Source: Isoetes taiwanensis (Eukaryota > Streptophyta > Lycopodiopsida > Isoetales > Isoetaceae). From it: 64,000 nt of DNA. The position numbers and the translations under genes were made by a program. The notes beneath the pieces are model-generated. The model had not been told where the DNA came from. It did no database searches and saw only the letters and a program-made list of their open reading frames with translations. Where the stretch lies: positions 14,864,386-14,928,385 of the forward strand of contig JAJEKV010000003.1 of NCBI GenBank assembly GCA_021234155.1. Direction: 5' to 3'. Shown one piece after another: positions 31,013-44,219 of this stretch (the stretch's first letter is position 1; the number at the start of each line of letters is the position of its first letter).

Positions 31013-33132
31013 GCAACTTGTTCGGTACCATAGGCCCTTTTGTTAGGAGGCATAAAATCATTTCTAATCACATTTACCATTTTGTCCTAAGGGCATCCTC
31101 AGGTTTAAAATTGCTCCACCCTGCCACTCTCAGACGACCAGATCTTCTAAATGGCCCCACTATCCCTCGATTTATCTCCAGTTGTCTTCAAAGTATGATT
31201 CATGATCCCACATGAAAATTAGAAACTACCCAAACAGAGGTCCAGCTGAGAAGTGGCCCAAGGCACCTATACCATGCCCGCGTACTTTAGAGCACTCACA
31301 GAACACTCACCTTCGCTCACCCCCTCCATACGCATTTTGCTAGCTTTTCTGCAGACTTAGGACCATGGTCTTGGCTTCCGATCCATCTTGTCATGTATAA
31401 CGGTTAAAGCTGTCAGTGAGATCTATGAGACAAAGTTCTCCAGATCTGCAAAGGCTCCTACATGAAATCTGGGCCGCTATATGTGATTTTCTCTCCATTG
31501 AAGTACCCTTCTTTCATTTGATCTCTTTGTCTTAGCAAGCTTTTCCTTTTATGACAATATAGGTGTTACACTTAGAAAATGTTATCCTTTTAGCTATTGC
31601 CACTTTAATGATTCTTTCTTTCCACTAGCATGTAAAGGACGGTATGAGAAATATGCTTGTCTCGTCATCTCTGTAATATCTACTTCTTGGTGTATATCCT
31701 TCTTAGTCAAGATCAAGGTAGCCTCTTAACATTTTGTCCCGTACTCCTCGCCGTAATTTTCGAAATTTCTGTGGCATCGCTCTCAAGCCATCTATGAACA
31801 TAGATAGCACATCATTGCTACCAAAGTATGAGACCTTGGCTTTAGAACCACTATTTCGCGGTTTCGCCAATTCTGGCCATCATTGAAGAGCTTCTTCCAC
31901 TTGTAAAATGTGGAAATGGGTATGCCATAGGCTTTACGCCATGCTTTCACGCACACCTCGCTTGTTATTCAACATCGTGTCATGACTACACCATTTTCGT
32001 GAGCAAAGATCTAGCATGTTATATGCAAAGGTTGCAGCGGCCCGAGGACTTCATGTTCCGGAAGAAAAGGTTCTCTATGCAAGCTTATCTCCTTGATGTA
32101 AATTTGCACAAAGATCTTTTCATGCAAAGATGCTGATGACCTCGAAGTCTAGAATAGCCCCTCAAAGACTAGTTTTTTTTTTTTCACATTTGGTCTGCCG
32201 GACGGACGGACCTGGTCTCCCACGACCAATTTTGGGTCTAATGGAATAAGGTTCATTCTCCACATCCTTCTCCTTCACCTAAATAAATTGAGTAGAACCG
32301 AATGTTAAAGCAAACGAAAGCACGGCGGCTATGGGCCATCTTTACAAGGTCATACAGCTTGGGCATTTCGCACATGCTTGGCAAACAAGATAGAGATCTT
32401 TTTTCGGCATTGGAAATAGGCTCGATAGTAGCAGCTATCGAAGCCTTTTCCCTAACTTCATCGCCAGCAACAACATGGTTTGATCGGCAAAAACGAGACA
32501 CCCGAAGCCATGTGTGATTCATGCATGAGTGTGCATGCCTTCTCAATTAACTCATCTCTAGAAAGCCCGCACAGATTCGCCTCCCATTATTGCCTACTCC
32601 TCATTGCCCCCACCCGCCAGCTTTTATGACCATCTGTCCCGGTGGCGGTAAACTTTTTCCTCTCACAAGCCGACTAGCAATGTCCTTCTTGTACCACAAC
32701 ACAAAACTCCCCACAGCCTTTCACCAATTTTTTTCTATTTCCAAATGAATTGGTAGTGGCAACTCGCCCATCCAAAACATTCACAATCGAACAATCACCA
32801 TAATTCCTCCCGACAATCGAATTGTGATGGCGCCGGGGCCAGGACTCTTCCTTCTCCAAATTTTTCCCCCGAGATAAAGCGGTAGATTACATCCACCATC
32901 CTACAAACAAGAGATCGTGGAACATCGCGTCGCCGGATGTTTGTAAAGCAAATAGAGCTCGCTTAAAAAGTTCTAGTACAAAAACGACAATTGGGAAATA
33001 AAAATGCTTAAGACTTTCGCCACCGCTGATCTTATCGAGCATTGGCAAGAACGCCGGCCGCAGTTTAAGCATCCACACTAGCCGCTTAGTTAAGAACTCT
33101 GATATATCTTTTTTCGAGAGTCGAAAACACAT
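31012..33132 (-). pseudogene. DUF8039/DUF7869 gene, copy 2, truncated at its 3' part
   Basis: Matches 3585-5691 of the first copy, so it lacks the DUF7869 core downstream of the NKLPMRLYLQLD region and the acidic tail. At about 31,660-31,690 this copy keeps an intact frame, KKDIHQEVDITEM, where the first copy lost about 14 nt and shifted frame. Elsewhere it is full of small indels at CAG/CTG and CG sites. The palindromes at about 32,925 and 33,213 are disrupted. It cannot encode the complete protein. Confidence 0.75.
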
Positions 33133-33689
33133 GTCGAGAGATAGCATGTGGTTTCGACTCATACTTTTATAAATATATCGCTTTAAATAAATAGCAAGTG
33201 TAGATGGTTGAAGATATCGCAATCGGCGATCTCTGGCGAAAGCACAAGAGTTAAAGCAAGGACTTCCACACTAAAGCATTACTCTTACCTCACAAAGTCT
33301 CGAATGGTGGGCGCTAACGCCTCTTGTAGCCAATGACCCGCCGTTGCAAGGCAACCAAAAACATGTTTTGTATCATCCACAAGGAGAAAGAAAGCATATA
33401 TTTGAAACACGTGAACATTGTATAATAAACACAAAGAGTGAGTACAGTTTGCCGAGAACATCTATTTTAAATATTCTAATCCAAAAATATCAAAGGTATC
33501 TTATCAATCCATATATTAAATAGTGATGTTTCAAGAGAATCAATTCAATGCCGAACCCCGAAGGGAAACATTATTTAAGGAAGAATTATGTATTATTGAT
33601 CATGAACTAACAAAGCAGATTCTTAACAAAAGTGGAAGTATCAATGAAATTTATTGGAACATTAACTTTCACCACTTCACCGAGAGATA

Positions 33690-36600
33690 GGCATCATGAT
33701 AGCCCTTTTACCACCAAAGACTAAATTTGATGCAAAGGAAGAAATCAAATGTATAGTGGCTAATGCAAGCGATTATGAGCTTCTTGTCACGCTTTAATTG
33801 ATGTGGGATTCTCGCAGCTGAAAACCTTTTGGAGAACTTGGTACAGCCTTTAGGCAATACCGAAAGGCCTCCGGAGATCTTGCAAAACAAACAAATTTGA
33901 ATTGGCTTTTCCCCGCTTTCACTCTAAATGTTTGTTATCGACCAAATTTTCATTGTCACCGCCCATCCATAATCTAGTGTCTTTTTCTCGCCTTTATGGT
34001 CGCTTTAACATGTCGCCCATTTAATTAACTGATCAGACGCGAAATTTGAACGCTGGGACGCCCAAGTCGAGAAAAGAGCTCTTGTACGGAATCTGTCTTA
34101 TAAAAATGTGACGTAAAATAGGAATGCCGGGAAAAATGCCTTAACATATTCTATTTTTGATTGTGAACTCCGCACCAGCAAAACCGACATTGATCGAATG
34201 CATCAAATGACCATGTTCGACTCGTTAAAAGCTTCAAGACATACCCAACAGAGGTCCTCACGCCGACGCCGTGCCATTTGACCCCATTACCGTGTAACTG
34301 ATTCTTTATCTTTTGGACATTTGTTGTTTAGATTTGACTTGATGGTTGTCTATTTTTTCAGGAGGAGGGTGACATGGAGCAATCCAGAGGATTTAAAGGG
34401 CAAGAAATTTTACATTATTTCTGGCAACCATAGTATTTGCGCGGCACAACTCCTTTGTTCTATTGTCGTCCGCTTGGAGCAAAGAACTAGAATTTGCTAA
34501 AGTATATGCTAGAAGAAGATCGAGGGTGCTCAACGGAAATCTTACAGACAAGGAATATATAGAGTTGAGTATTCAATGCAACGAAGTAATTGCAAATACC
34601 GTCTACAGAGAGCCACTGATTGAAAAACTGCAACAACTTCGTCATCAGCACAAGGCTTATGGCTGTCCTCCACAAGGACCGATAGGGACTGCTACGAGTT
34701 CAGCTTGGAAGGTATTTCTTCATTTTCTACTCGCCAACATCGCGGCCGCGATCTTGATGACCTTTGCTTCTGCAGGATTTCCATGAAATTGCAACCACCA
34801 CTTTGAAAGTGCAGGATCTTAAAGATGAGAAACAATTCATCTTTATGGATGAGAAGGTTTTCAAGAAGTTAATGGAAGTTGCCGGACTGTGGGTGAACCG
34901 TAAGCTCAGTGACGACCATGGTGAGTTTCCGAACAAGCCATCCAAAGACTTCTTTAACAAGACCTGGTTCGCTGCTACTGAGGTATGTCGAATGCAGAGA
35001 GGTGTCACAAATTGCCGATGAAATTATAGAAGGCAAGACGATTTAAAGGTGCGATCGTGGTATAGCGGGAGATTTGATTGCAAACAACGCAACCGACATC
35101 GACCTTAACTTTTATGAGGCGCTGAAATTTTATCTTATGCCACAAATTTGCTGCAAAAAGGATTTCGATAGCTTCAAGGAATTGCTTTCGTGCTTTTCCC
35201 CGATTTGATCGAACAGAGAATACTTGATATATCGTGATATCGATACGTAGTAATGGAAGGCTAACTATAACAAGGATCATACACTAGGTAATCCACCAGA
35301 GCCTTTCCGAGCCAATCGAAATATTCTAAAGCCGTAAGAGGCTAGAAAAAGAAAAGAAAAGAAAACATTGTCATAGCAGTGACAAAGGATGGCATCCCTA
35401 TTTCCTCCCCAAAGGTCGAGAATGCCACATTGATATTTATTGACATCCGAGGGATGAACAAGGTATGGGATTGCAAGAAATACAATGCACCTTTTACCGT
35501 GATAGCTACCATGACTACCGCCAAAGTTTATCACACTTGGTTATTATCATGCTTCGTGAATTTGCCCAATTGCTTGTGTAAATGGAAGCAAATTCGTGGA
35601 GGTGGCCACCGCCTTTGGGCTCTTATGAAGAAATGGGTTGGGAGAGCAAACGAAGGGTGAAAGAATATCAAGACTACATTAGTCATATGTGCATTAACAG
35701 AGTGACGCTCGTAGCACCTATGCAACCCGAAATGGAGCTTCGCTTCATCTCCACACAAAGAAGGTTCCTAAGCAAATACCATTGCCTCCAATGCCGCTTA
35801 ACAGTAATGAGGATGCCGACGACAAGATAAAGAAGAAGTTTCAAACTCTTTTACAGGGCAAAACCAAGATACAAATGGGCAGCAATGGAAGGAGATCTTG
35901 TATTGAAATGCCACCAAAAACCTCATATGCCTATTATATTGTTGATCACCGGTGCCCATCGACGGTTGCATCCCCGGATTTCTTTTCTACTGACAGCTTC
36001 TCGTGTCGCTTTATGCCAAGGCAAAAAGAGCGTGGCCTTTGAAAGTTTAGGGTAGTGTGCCGCTTCCTCGTGTCCTTCTTGGAAACGCTTTGAGAAAAAT
36101 GGCTACCAAACCACCGGGGATCCAAGAAGAGGAAAAGCGAGAGAATGCAGAGGCTAATCCTTTGTCGCCCAACATCGCAGATACCCAAAACACGAGATAT
36201 ATCGTGGTTGGATACCATTTTGATAACCTCGATGCTAAATCCCACGAGGAGAGAATGCAAGAAACAAAGCGCTTTGGTCGGAAGCTTACTTTAAAAGGTA
36301 TTGAAGCCCTGGAGCCCACTTTTCAAAAATTAGGGGCACTGAATGAGAAGATTGATGTGTACATGCCATTCTTGACAGGCGAACATAAGTTTGAATACAT
36401 GGGCGTTCAGCACATGGAAATAGACCAACAGCACATGGAAACAGACCAAGATGAGTCTGTTGGGACACAAGAGCATCAGCTACACTGCAAGAAGCAGAAG
36501 GTATTTCATCCACACGAGATTGCTACTCAATTGGAGAAGGAACTTATAGGCGTGACCAGTGTGTGCAGCGCATTGCAAAGGCCATGGGTGTTGAGATTCC

Positions 36601-36757
36601 AGATGTCACAGCTTATACAGAGATGGACACAACACAAACTATGCAATTGGGTAGAGAGCATGTCATCCGCATGGCCAATGAAATGGGTGTGATACCTGAT
36701 AGTGTATCTGAAACACAATCTGACAAGAATGATAATTGCATCCCTCAAGAACGATAA
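33690..36757 (+). pseudogene. ParB-like plus methylase-like gene, copy 2 (damaged)
   Basis: Counterpart of 6250-9352. Introns are at 34,294-34,361 and 34,712-34,775. Exon 34,362-34,711 is clean and reads SGNHSICAAQ, then VYREPLIEKLQQLRHQHKAY and GTATSSAWK. The next exon, from 34,776, reads DFHEIATTTLKVQDLKDE, KLMEVAGLWVNRKLSDDHGE and FFNKTWFAATE. This gives the correct reading for places where the first copy is garbled. LIFIDIRGMNKVWD is repeated at about 35,430-35,470, confirming that DPPY is missing. The methylase glycine motif is corrupted (about 35,980). Confidence 0.65.
34740..34751. repeat. Intact palindrome TCGCGGCCGCGA in intron of copy 2
   Basis: Lies in intron 34,712-34,775, ending 22 nt before the acceptor AG, almost the same distance as the palindrome at 5482 from its acceptor. 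Context acATCGCGGCCGCGATcttgatga. Confidence 0.85.
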
Positions 36758-37289
36758 TTGTACATTACTTCCTTCAATGGAAATTTTTGTTTCAGGAATA
36801 TGTATAACCATATCTTTTTGTCCTTACTACTACTTCGTGCATGTTTAATCTTGAAAATAATCACGTCACGATCCTCCGTAGGGCAAATACATAGCTTTAA
36901 ATACCAAATGTTTGTGCTATGCTTGCTCCAATCGCACCTTTTAGTATGTAATGCTCTCATATGCTTTTAATAAAAGCTCATTATTTTGTCTCTTTTTAGT
37001 CAAGGAAAGATCGCTGTCACATTCTTATGATAACATCGAGCATTTCATACTACTACATTCTACTCAATGATGGACCTTTGCATGAGCAAAGAAATACTAT
37101 ATTTCCTAACAACACCGAATCATTGGTAGAATTTGTACTAAAAAACGCCAACTTTTACTCTCGGTTGCTAGTAGTTTCGCACTATATGGCTAACCACTTA
37201 ACCTATTTCATGCTAAACGAGAATTTCAAATTTCTCTAATTAATTAATTCATGCTTGCTCTTTGATTCAGAGGGAGCTCTTTTATTCGT

Positions 37290-37576
37290 GAGGGTATGTG
37301 AAGGCATGAGATATTCTCCTTCCATCACCTTCTGTAATGTGAGATACTCACTAGCTCCTCTAAATGGTGGCACACCCACTAGCATGTGATATAAATACAT
37401 CCCAAAGCCCACATATCCGCCCTGTTTAAAAATAGGTAAGTTACTATCAATTTGTCACAAGGGAGCCTTTGAGGGCCTGGAGATACATATTCAGTTGTGC
37501 CAACCAAATTGCTAGCATGGTCACATGAATTTACATGATAGCAACAAAAAACATGTCCCTGCATTAAAAGGAACAA
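37290..37576 (-). pseudogene. PDK1-like kinase fragment, copy 2
   Basis: Same content as 9904-10,180 (ASNLVGTTEYVSP, ADMWALGC, VGVPPFRGASEYL), with the same single-base deletion after ALGC. Sharing of the lesion shows it is older than the duplication. Confidence 0.65.
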
Positions 37577-37579
37577 TTA

Positions 37580-38842
37580 CTTTAACTGGAATTCATACGA
37601 TATTGTTATCAATCACTTTTTATGTAGAGGATGGGAGCAAACAATTGATTTGACCACATCTTAACTATTCAATGTGTGCTGACCTCCTTCATTAAGCTCA
37701 GAGTTAGATAAATAACCCAAAAGGTTCATTTAATTGGCTCATTTCATTCTCCAGAATCTGGCTTTGTACTTCTTAACTCATTGGTTGGAGAACATATTAT
37801 TCCAAATGGTTAAGAGTAAAGCTACATATTACCTTTTGAAAGACTCATCGCAAAAAGAGGAGGCATTTCATGATTCTGCTACACATATTTCTATTAAACA
37901 TTCCAAGGCCATAAGTGCTTACTCATGTGGATCTCATGTGGATATACCCTGCAATCAAGTTATAGAGTTGAGTTGGAGTTCCAAAAGTAAAATTGGAGGC
38001 CTTGCACTAGATCAACATAAAACCTTAAAAAAAAAACTATTATGCAGACTTGAAATATGGGTGTTGCACAAACTTTCAGGTATATGTGCAAAGGTATATT
38101 TGTCAACCATCCAAAAACATAAGCAATTTGGACAAGCCTTTTTAGGATATTCAAATACTGATTCCAAAACCGAGCTAGCAACCAAATTTTGAATATTCAT
38201 TAGTTGCGGTAATATAAAATGTTGGAAGAATATAGAAATGACATATTTAACATTCAATCTTAATGGCATGGCTAGATAAACATATGGAATGCAGAGCTTT
38301 GTCACATTATATTATAAAGATTGTAGCTTGCATAGCAATTGACTATTTCTTAGAATGTTTGAGCTATTTAAAGAAAGAATCGCTGAAAATATTAGAATGA
38401 CATATCAGACTTCATAACTTACTTGATTATCTCAAAAACTACGTCAGCCAAACCGCAACACATGACTCCAAAAATCAAGCTTTGGGTGCAAAACTTCTTC
38501 CATGAGTATCAACGGTCACCAATTGGATACAAGAAATATCTCAATCTTGGCGATGACGAAGGACATAACTCCATCGCTCAGCATCCATAAAAAATCTCTA
38601 GCTTCCATAAAATATATTGTATATAGAACATGAGAATGCCTCATCCCACACCCCTAGGGTTTGCCCTTGGGGCAACCCAAAAACCACCCTGTTGCGGCAA
38701 TCCAAAAAAGGTGCAATGAAAAACGTACGCGTGGTAGAAGCATGCTGTTTCATTATTTTCAAATTGCTCACGTGGCAACCATGGTGTAATCGACATGGCA
38801 ACACGAAGATAGGATGAAAATTTGCTGGGGAGGTGAGAAAAC
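37580..38842. other. Upstream region of chloroplast-protein gene, copy 2
   Basis: Matches 10,200-12,044 without the 583-bp insertion. The G-box CACGTG is at 38,769-38,774. No gene seen. Confidence 0.5.
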
Positions 38843-41800
38843 ATGATCGTGTCTTATTGTTCTTCCGTCAGAGCATTCCTCCCCGTCTCTTGCTCTCGAC
38901 ATCCTTTTCCTGCATCAATTGCGTCGGTGTCCGTATTGGGTAAGTGATATTAGCTTTTACACAAATATTTTTCAAACGTTTTTCATCTTCTGTATGTTTT
39001 TTGAGCTTAGAAGGAAAGCTCTTTGATGGGAGACAATGCTGCATCAAGACGCCATATGAAACACGGAGGCGACCTTTGTGCAGAGCTAGCCATGGTAACT
39101 TTTGCTTTCCTAATGGTAATAAGCTTTGAAAATATTATAACCATGAAGCAGCAAACTGTATTTTAGAAATGCAGATTTGTACAACGAAAGAAGGTGCACA
39201 ATTCAAGTGCTTACCTCTGTGATTATTCATAATCTTAGAAAGGATCAATTTTAAGCAAACAAATAGACTGAGATGCCTACAGAAAATTCCATAACAAGTG
39301 AATTTATACATTGTAACAGTTCTTAACAAATGGAGAAGAAGTTCACTCTTGTGAATGGGGAATCAGACTAATGATGGAGAGAATCCTTTTAGCTTCTGTC
39401 ATCCCAGTACCTTATTATCATGCCTGCAACCATTTCTTCCAGTGGGACAATGCTAGATCTTTGCTCCACTAGGTCTTTGACAACCTGAACTTAATATCTA
39501 TTTGTTTCATCCTTTGATGCCTAACAGGATCATGTGAGATAGCTATTGCTTCTTATTTTCGCTGTAGCCCTGGATCAGAATCAGTCTTTAGCTTAAGTGC
39601 AAGCTCCAAATGGTTTCACTCCTTGTATGTGCAATGGCTATGCCTGCCTCAATTCTGAATGCACCAAGCATCTTTGTTCAGTACTGCTTATAGCACCCCT
39701 GCCAAGGTAAATACATATCTATATGGGCAACCTGCTGGCAATATGGACTAACTATATGATGCCAAAGGGACTCTTCTGCTAGTTGTGAGATTTCACAGAC
39801 TCAGCATATATGGCCCCAGAACACGCTGATCCCTGGAAGAAGCACATGATATTGGCTTTAAGGATTTGCAGTTATCAGAAAAAAAGCCAACATGAACTCC
39901 AGCATCTGTCATCTTGTGATTTATAACGAGCTCTTCTGCAATCTTAGAATCATGTAAAACACCTTTAGGGAGTTTAATACTTCCTGGCTTAAGGGAAGTG
40001 GCAATGGTTACCTTGCACAATTCTTTTAAGGGGTTATATGGCTGGTGTTATTTGAATCTAAGTGCCATGCGAGGTCTACATTTGTTGCAGGAAGATCAGT
40101 GACAGTAGCATAGAAGAAAGCCTGGACCATGTGACTTTGTTCTTCAATGATAGGCAACAAATCAGGTTAAGTTGATAGTGCAGCGACAGGAGCAGGAACT
40201 CTACACTCCTTGGCAAGATGGCCAAGGTTTTGGCACTCAAAGCATGTCTCTTGCTTCAGTCATATATGCCTCCGTGTAAGGATTCCCTACTTTGAGTCTT
40301 ACCTCAGCCTCATGAGATTATCAGGAGCATTTTGTAGTTTGCGGTTCAATATTGCTGCTGACATAATCCTTTATTTTTAGAACAGCAGAGTCAAAAGTAT
40401 GATTTGATTTCACCAGACTTTCAAACGATTTGGAAGACCCTTGTATTATTTCCAACAGAGGGTATACAGAGGAAAGGGGAGGCATTTTTTCCCACTCACA
40501 CTGAGAGGGGCGATTTTTTTTCCATCACCTCTTCTTGACTCTGTGACTGTTTTTCAGTCGCCTTGTAAAATATACAATGTGAAAATCTGGTGTTTGAAGC
40601 TGTGCTCACACCATGTACCATAAGTCATAGGGCTCCATGAGGCAATGACGTTAAAATATATTCTATTCTATTTTACAAATATGCTGCATGACATATCTAC
40701 CTTCAGTCAGATGCCCATGAAAGGCACTTGCGCAAGGTAAAAGTAAATTTCCTGCATTGGTGAATTGCATTTGTTTCAGCAGCAGAATCTGCAGTTTTCG
40801 CACCTGTCACAAGACATGCAGCTGTGTCACCAGAGCTATCAGGCAGGGTTAGAGGAGGAGAAACAATTTTCATACTTTTGTTGTCCAGAATCATTTTGAC
40901 TCTCCACTTTCCACATTTGGAAGAAATCCTGCTACTAAAACTTGGCACCAAGTACCAACCATTTGGGGATAAATGGACGAGAGGGCAAAATTGCAAAACT
41001 TGGCACCAAATACCAACCATTTGGGGATAAAATGGACGAGAAGGCAAATTGCACCAGAGGCTAATGCCCACATTTCTTATAATATTAAGAGAATACAGAC
41101 ATAAAAGTAGGTAAGAATAGCTTGTAGGAAATGATATGAATGGCTGCTGTGTGTTTTCGTGGGGACCCCATAATGTATTGGAAATCAATGCAATACTGTA
41201 ACCAAGAAGCAGCAAAATGCAACAATACAAGAGGTGCACTTGGAAACCAATGTTCGAGTGCCCGCTTTATAATCTCAGAAGGAGTTATCTTAGATTGCAG
41301 CAACTAAACTGAAATTCCTGATGTTTTAAATAGAGTTGTTAAATAAGAAGTTTTTCATAGGGATACTGATATTTTCAGCTACTTTTGCATATTACAGAAA
41401 TGCCCATGCAGAGAATAACTAACCACTTTTTGCTTTGCAGAAAAAAGCAGCCTATAATGCCCGCAAGGTCCAACTGCAAGCTACTGAGCTTTTAGCAGAG
41501 ATGCTAAAGTCGCCTGATCTGGAACAGACTGCAAAGCAGTATGTTGATTCCTTTACAGAGGAATTTTTCCACATTGCTTCCACGTATTTAAGCTTGGTAA
41601 ATATTCCTTATGCTTGAATTATATATGACCACCACCTTTAAATTGAAAAATTAATTGCATTGGACTGGAGGTTAAGTTTACTCTAGTTATGTAACAAGAA
41701 GCAGCTTTTTGGGATAATGCTAGATTCTGAACAACTCTGCAATTGAACTAAATGTATGACATCAATTTTTGTAAATTGTATCCGGGTTTAGGGATTGCAG

Positions 41801-42464
41801 AAGAAAACTTAATCTTTGAATATTTAAATAAACGAAATTTAGTGTTGAATCTTTAGAATCTTGGAGAATCTTTTTTCCGAGTTGAATATTTAGTTTCAGG
41901 CAGTACAACACTCAATAGAATGTCAATTGTTCATTGTGCATGTGAAGTTCTAACCTGAGTATTCCCAGGTTCTAACATGGTTTTTCATATCCACAAGGGT
42001 TTAACATCTTTGCAGTTTTCCAACATAATGGGAATGCAGTTTTTTCTTCACACAGGCAAAGAAGGAAGGAAATGCCGAAGTATTAAACCAGCTTGAATTG
42101 GCTATAAAAACTGCTATGAAGGTCAAGGACAAAACACTACGTCCTGAAATCCAATTGATGAATCAGGCAAGAGAATTCCTATACCTAACAATTCTCATAT
42201 TGCAGCAAAAAGTTAATAAGCTATTTATGATGACAGTTGTTACGAGATAATGGAGCTGAAGAGAGATCCAAAACCATAGAAACTAATGTCCAATATTTAG
42301 AAGAAGGAAGCTATTTTTTTGAGTTATTAAATTTAATGACTAAAGATGTTGAGAGGCAACCAGAAAATCCACAGAAAGGCAAGCTTCTTTCACAACTTAG
42401 AAGTATTGCCAAACAAACGAAGGAAGCTTCAAAAGCATCGAGGAAAACAAAGAAGTCAATCTGA
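38843..42464 (+). CDS. Probable chloroplast-targeted protein gene, copy 2
   Basis: Exons matching the first copy: 38843-38939, 39011-39094, an exon starting at 40780, 41441-41596, 42056-42166 (followed by the same GC donor) and 42237-42464. Real substitutions occur: codon 5 is TAT instead of CAT (His to Tyr) and S to P in MLKSPDLEQ. Exon 41441-41596 has six A at its start against five in the first copy, which would shift the frame relative to the previous exon unless it is a homopolymer error. Intron 2 holds the same copia relic (about 39,350-40,435) and LINE-like end. Confidence 0.65.
39350..40435 (-). mobile_element. Degenerate Ty1/copia relic, copy 2
   Basis: Same relic as 12,560-13,640, with zinc knuckle at about 40,185-40,255 and RNase H end at about 39,455-39,570. 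Substitutions are clustered in 39,550-39,860, more than in the flanking introns. Confidence 0.6.
40937..41052 (+). repeat. Tandem 59-60-bp units, copy 2
   Basis: Same pair as at 14,139, with gacgcag read as gacg in both units. Confidence 0.8.
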
Positions 42465-42849
42465 TTGGCGAGGAGAAAAGGATCTACATCAACCTCATTG
42501 GCACTGAAGGATCGCAAGTTTCTTGCCCTTGTCTCATGTCTCTTAATGTGATTTGATTTGTATAGGAAACGGATGGTCCACCTTGATCTTCTTTTGACTC
42601 ATGATTTTTATTGACCCTCTCTCATAGAGTTGTACATTAGCTAAGGTATCCCTTGCTAAAGATGCAACTATGGATATGCATGTCCATTTGGAATTGTTGA
42701 TATCTATGTACGAGTAAACCATCAGGTCATGGAAATTCTGGGTTTTTAGTGGTTTTGTTTACTTTGGGTAATTTTTTGGTTTTGGGCTTTGTTGGCGCGC
42801 CGCTTAGAGGGTCATTATTACTTAACATAGTCGTAACTTTTGCAAGTGG

Positions 42850-42931
42850 AGGTTGGCATACATTTAGAACATAAAGTTTGCAATGGATTGAGGTTGGCAT
42901 ACATTTAGAACATAAGGTTTGCAATGGATTG
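42850..42931 (+). repeat. Tandem 41-bp units, copy 2
   Basis: Same doublet as at 16,060, same internal difference. Confidence 0.85.
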
Positions 42932-43532
42932 GGGGTTGTATGAGTACGGGAATATGTATAAAATGGGGGTCTTTTGGGGGTATGGCAAATTTTCAGGGGG
43001 GTTGTGAAGGTCAATTAGAGCTGAACGGATTTGGAAGAGGCCGATGTGGCTGAGGGCGGATGGGGAGGAGCAGTTGCCCTACGAGGATGCCACAGATAAG
43101 GGCAGGCATTAGCTTGCTTGCGTCCATTGTGTTTAGTGCTTGCAACAGAGCAGTCTAAGCCTCATTCGAACCTGCAAGAGACAACTCTAAGGATTTGTGC
43201 TCTTCTTTGAATTCGACCATCCTCTGCTAGCCGTGTACAGGTGAGGAACTTATCCCTTTGATTTGTTCTGTTCATGCAGGGAAGGGCGATGACCTTGTGT
43301 TTGAGAGGCCAGTGCAGCTGTGGGGTAGCATGGTGGGTTGAGGAGGGCATGTTTTATAATCGTGCTTGTGGTTGCAAGCTCATCCTTGGTAATGGGGTGA
43401 TCCATGTTGACAGTGATGCCTTGCCTGCCACTCCTCCGGAGAGGCCTGCTGCTCTGGGGTCCTCTGTTGAAACCCTCATCTCCAGGGCCATGCCCTCTTC
43501 TGTGGCTTTTTTCGCATCTAGGGAGGGTGTAG

Positions 43533-43769
43533 ATGGCGTTGGAGGTTCTTTCTGTTGTTATAAACATCAATACTCTTGCGGAATCGGCTGCTGCATCTGT
43601 TCGAATGCAGTTGGGTAGGCTGTTTGCTGCATTGGAGGAGGCTGTGCATCATATGGAATGGGAGGATGTCGAGGTGACTACGCAGGAAAGGGCTCATCTG
43701 AGGGGCCATATGAACCTCGCCAGGGGTCTGCTGTTGAGAGAGCTTCGAAGAATTCATGCTCTTGTCTGA
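43533..43769 (+). CDS. Unknown helical ORF, 78 aa, copy 2
   Basis: Identical-length counterpart of 16,747-16,983. The preceding frame (from 43,274) now overlaps it and runs to 43,618 because of a 2-nt deletion. Function unknown. Confidence 0.35.
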   Translation: MALEVLSVVININTLAESAAASVRMQLGRLFAALEEAVHHMEWEDVEVTTQERAHLRGHMNLARGLLLRELRRIHALV

Positions 43770-44219
43770 AGGCACAATGCTGTCATGAATCACAATTGAA
43801 TGGAGCTCCTGTGGGGTATAATGTGTTTTTGATTATGTTTGGTGTTGCCTTCTTCATGATTGCAGGGCCTTCTTTCGGCAAATGGGGAGGGCGCTGCTGC
43901 TTGCCTATGGGGTGAAGACATAGCGAAAAGCAAAAAAAAATTCTGGCTTTGCGCATGGAAAGAAAAGTTTGTGTGGTTTTCCTCTGTAATTTGGCTTGAC
44001 ATTGCTTTGAATGCTTGCATCTCTATACTGCACGGGAATAGCCCCTCGACCCTTTAGGGGTGGGCTGTGCTCCGTTCAAGGGGTTCGATTCCCCGGACCT
44101 GTTTGTCTGCTATGGTTTTCGTGTCTTGGGTGAGGGAGATGGAGAACGGCGGGCTTCATCAGCAGCATACAATATATTCAATTTCTTTTGATGGTTGGGA
44201 GGACCCTAAAAATAGAGTT

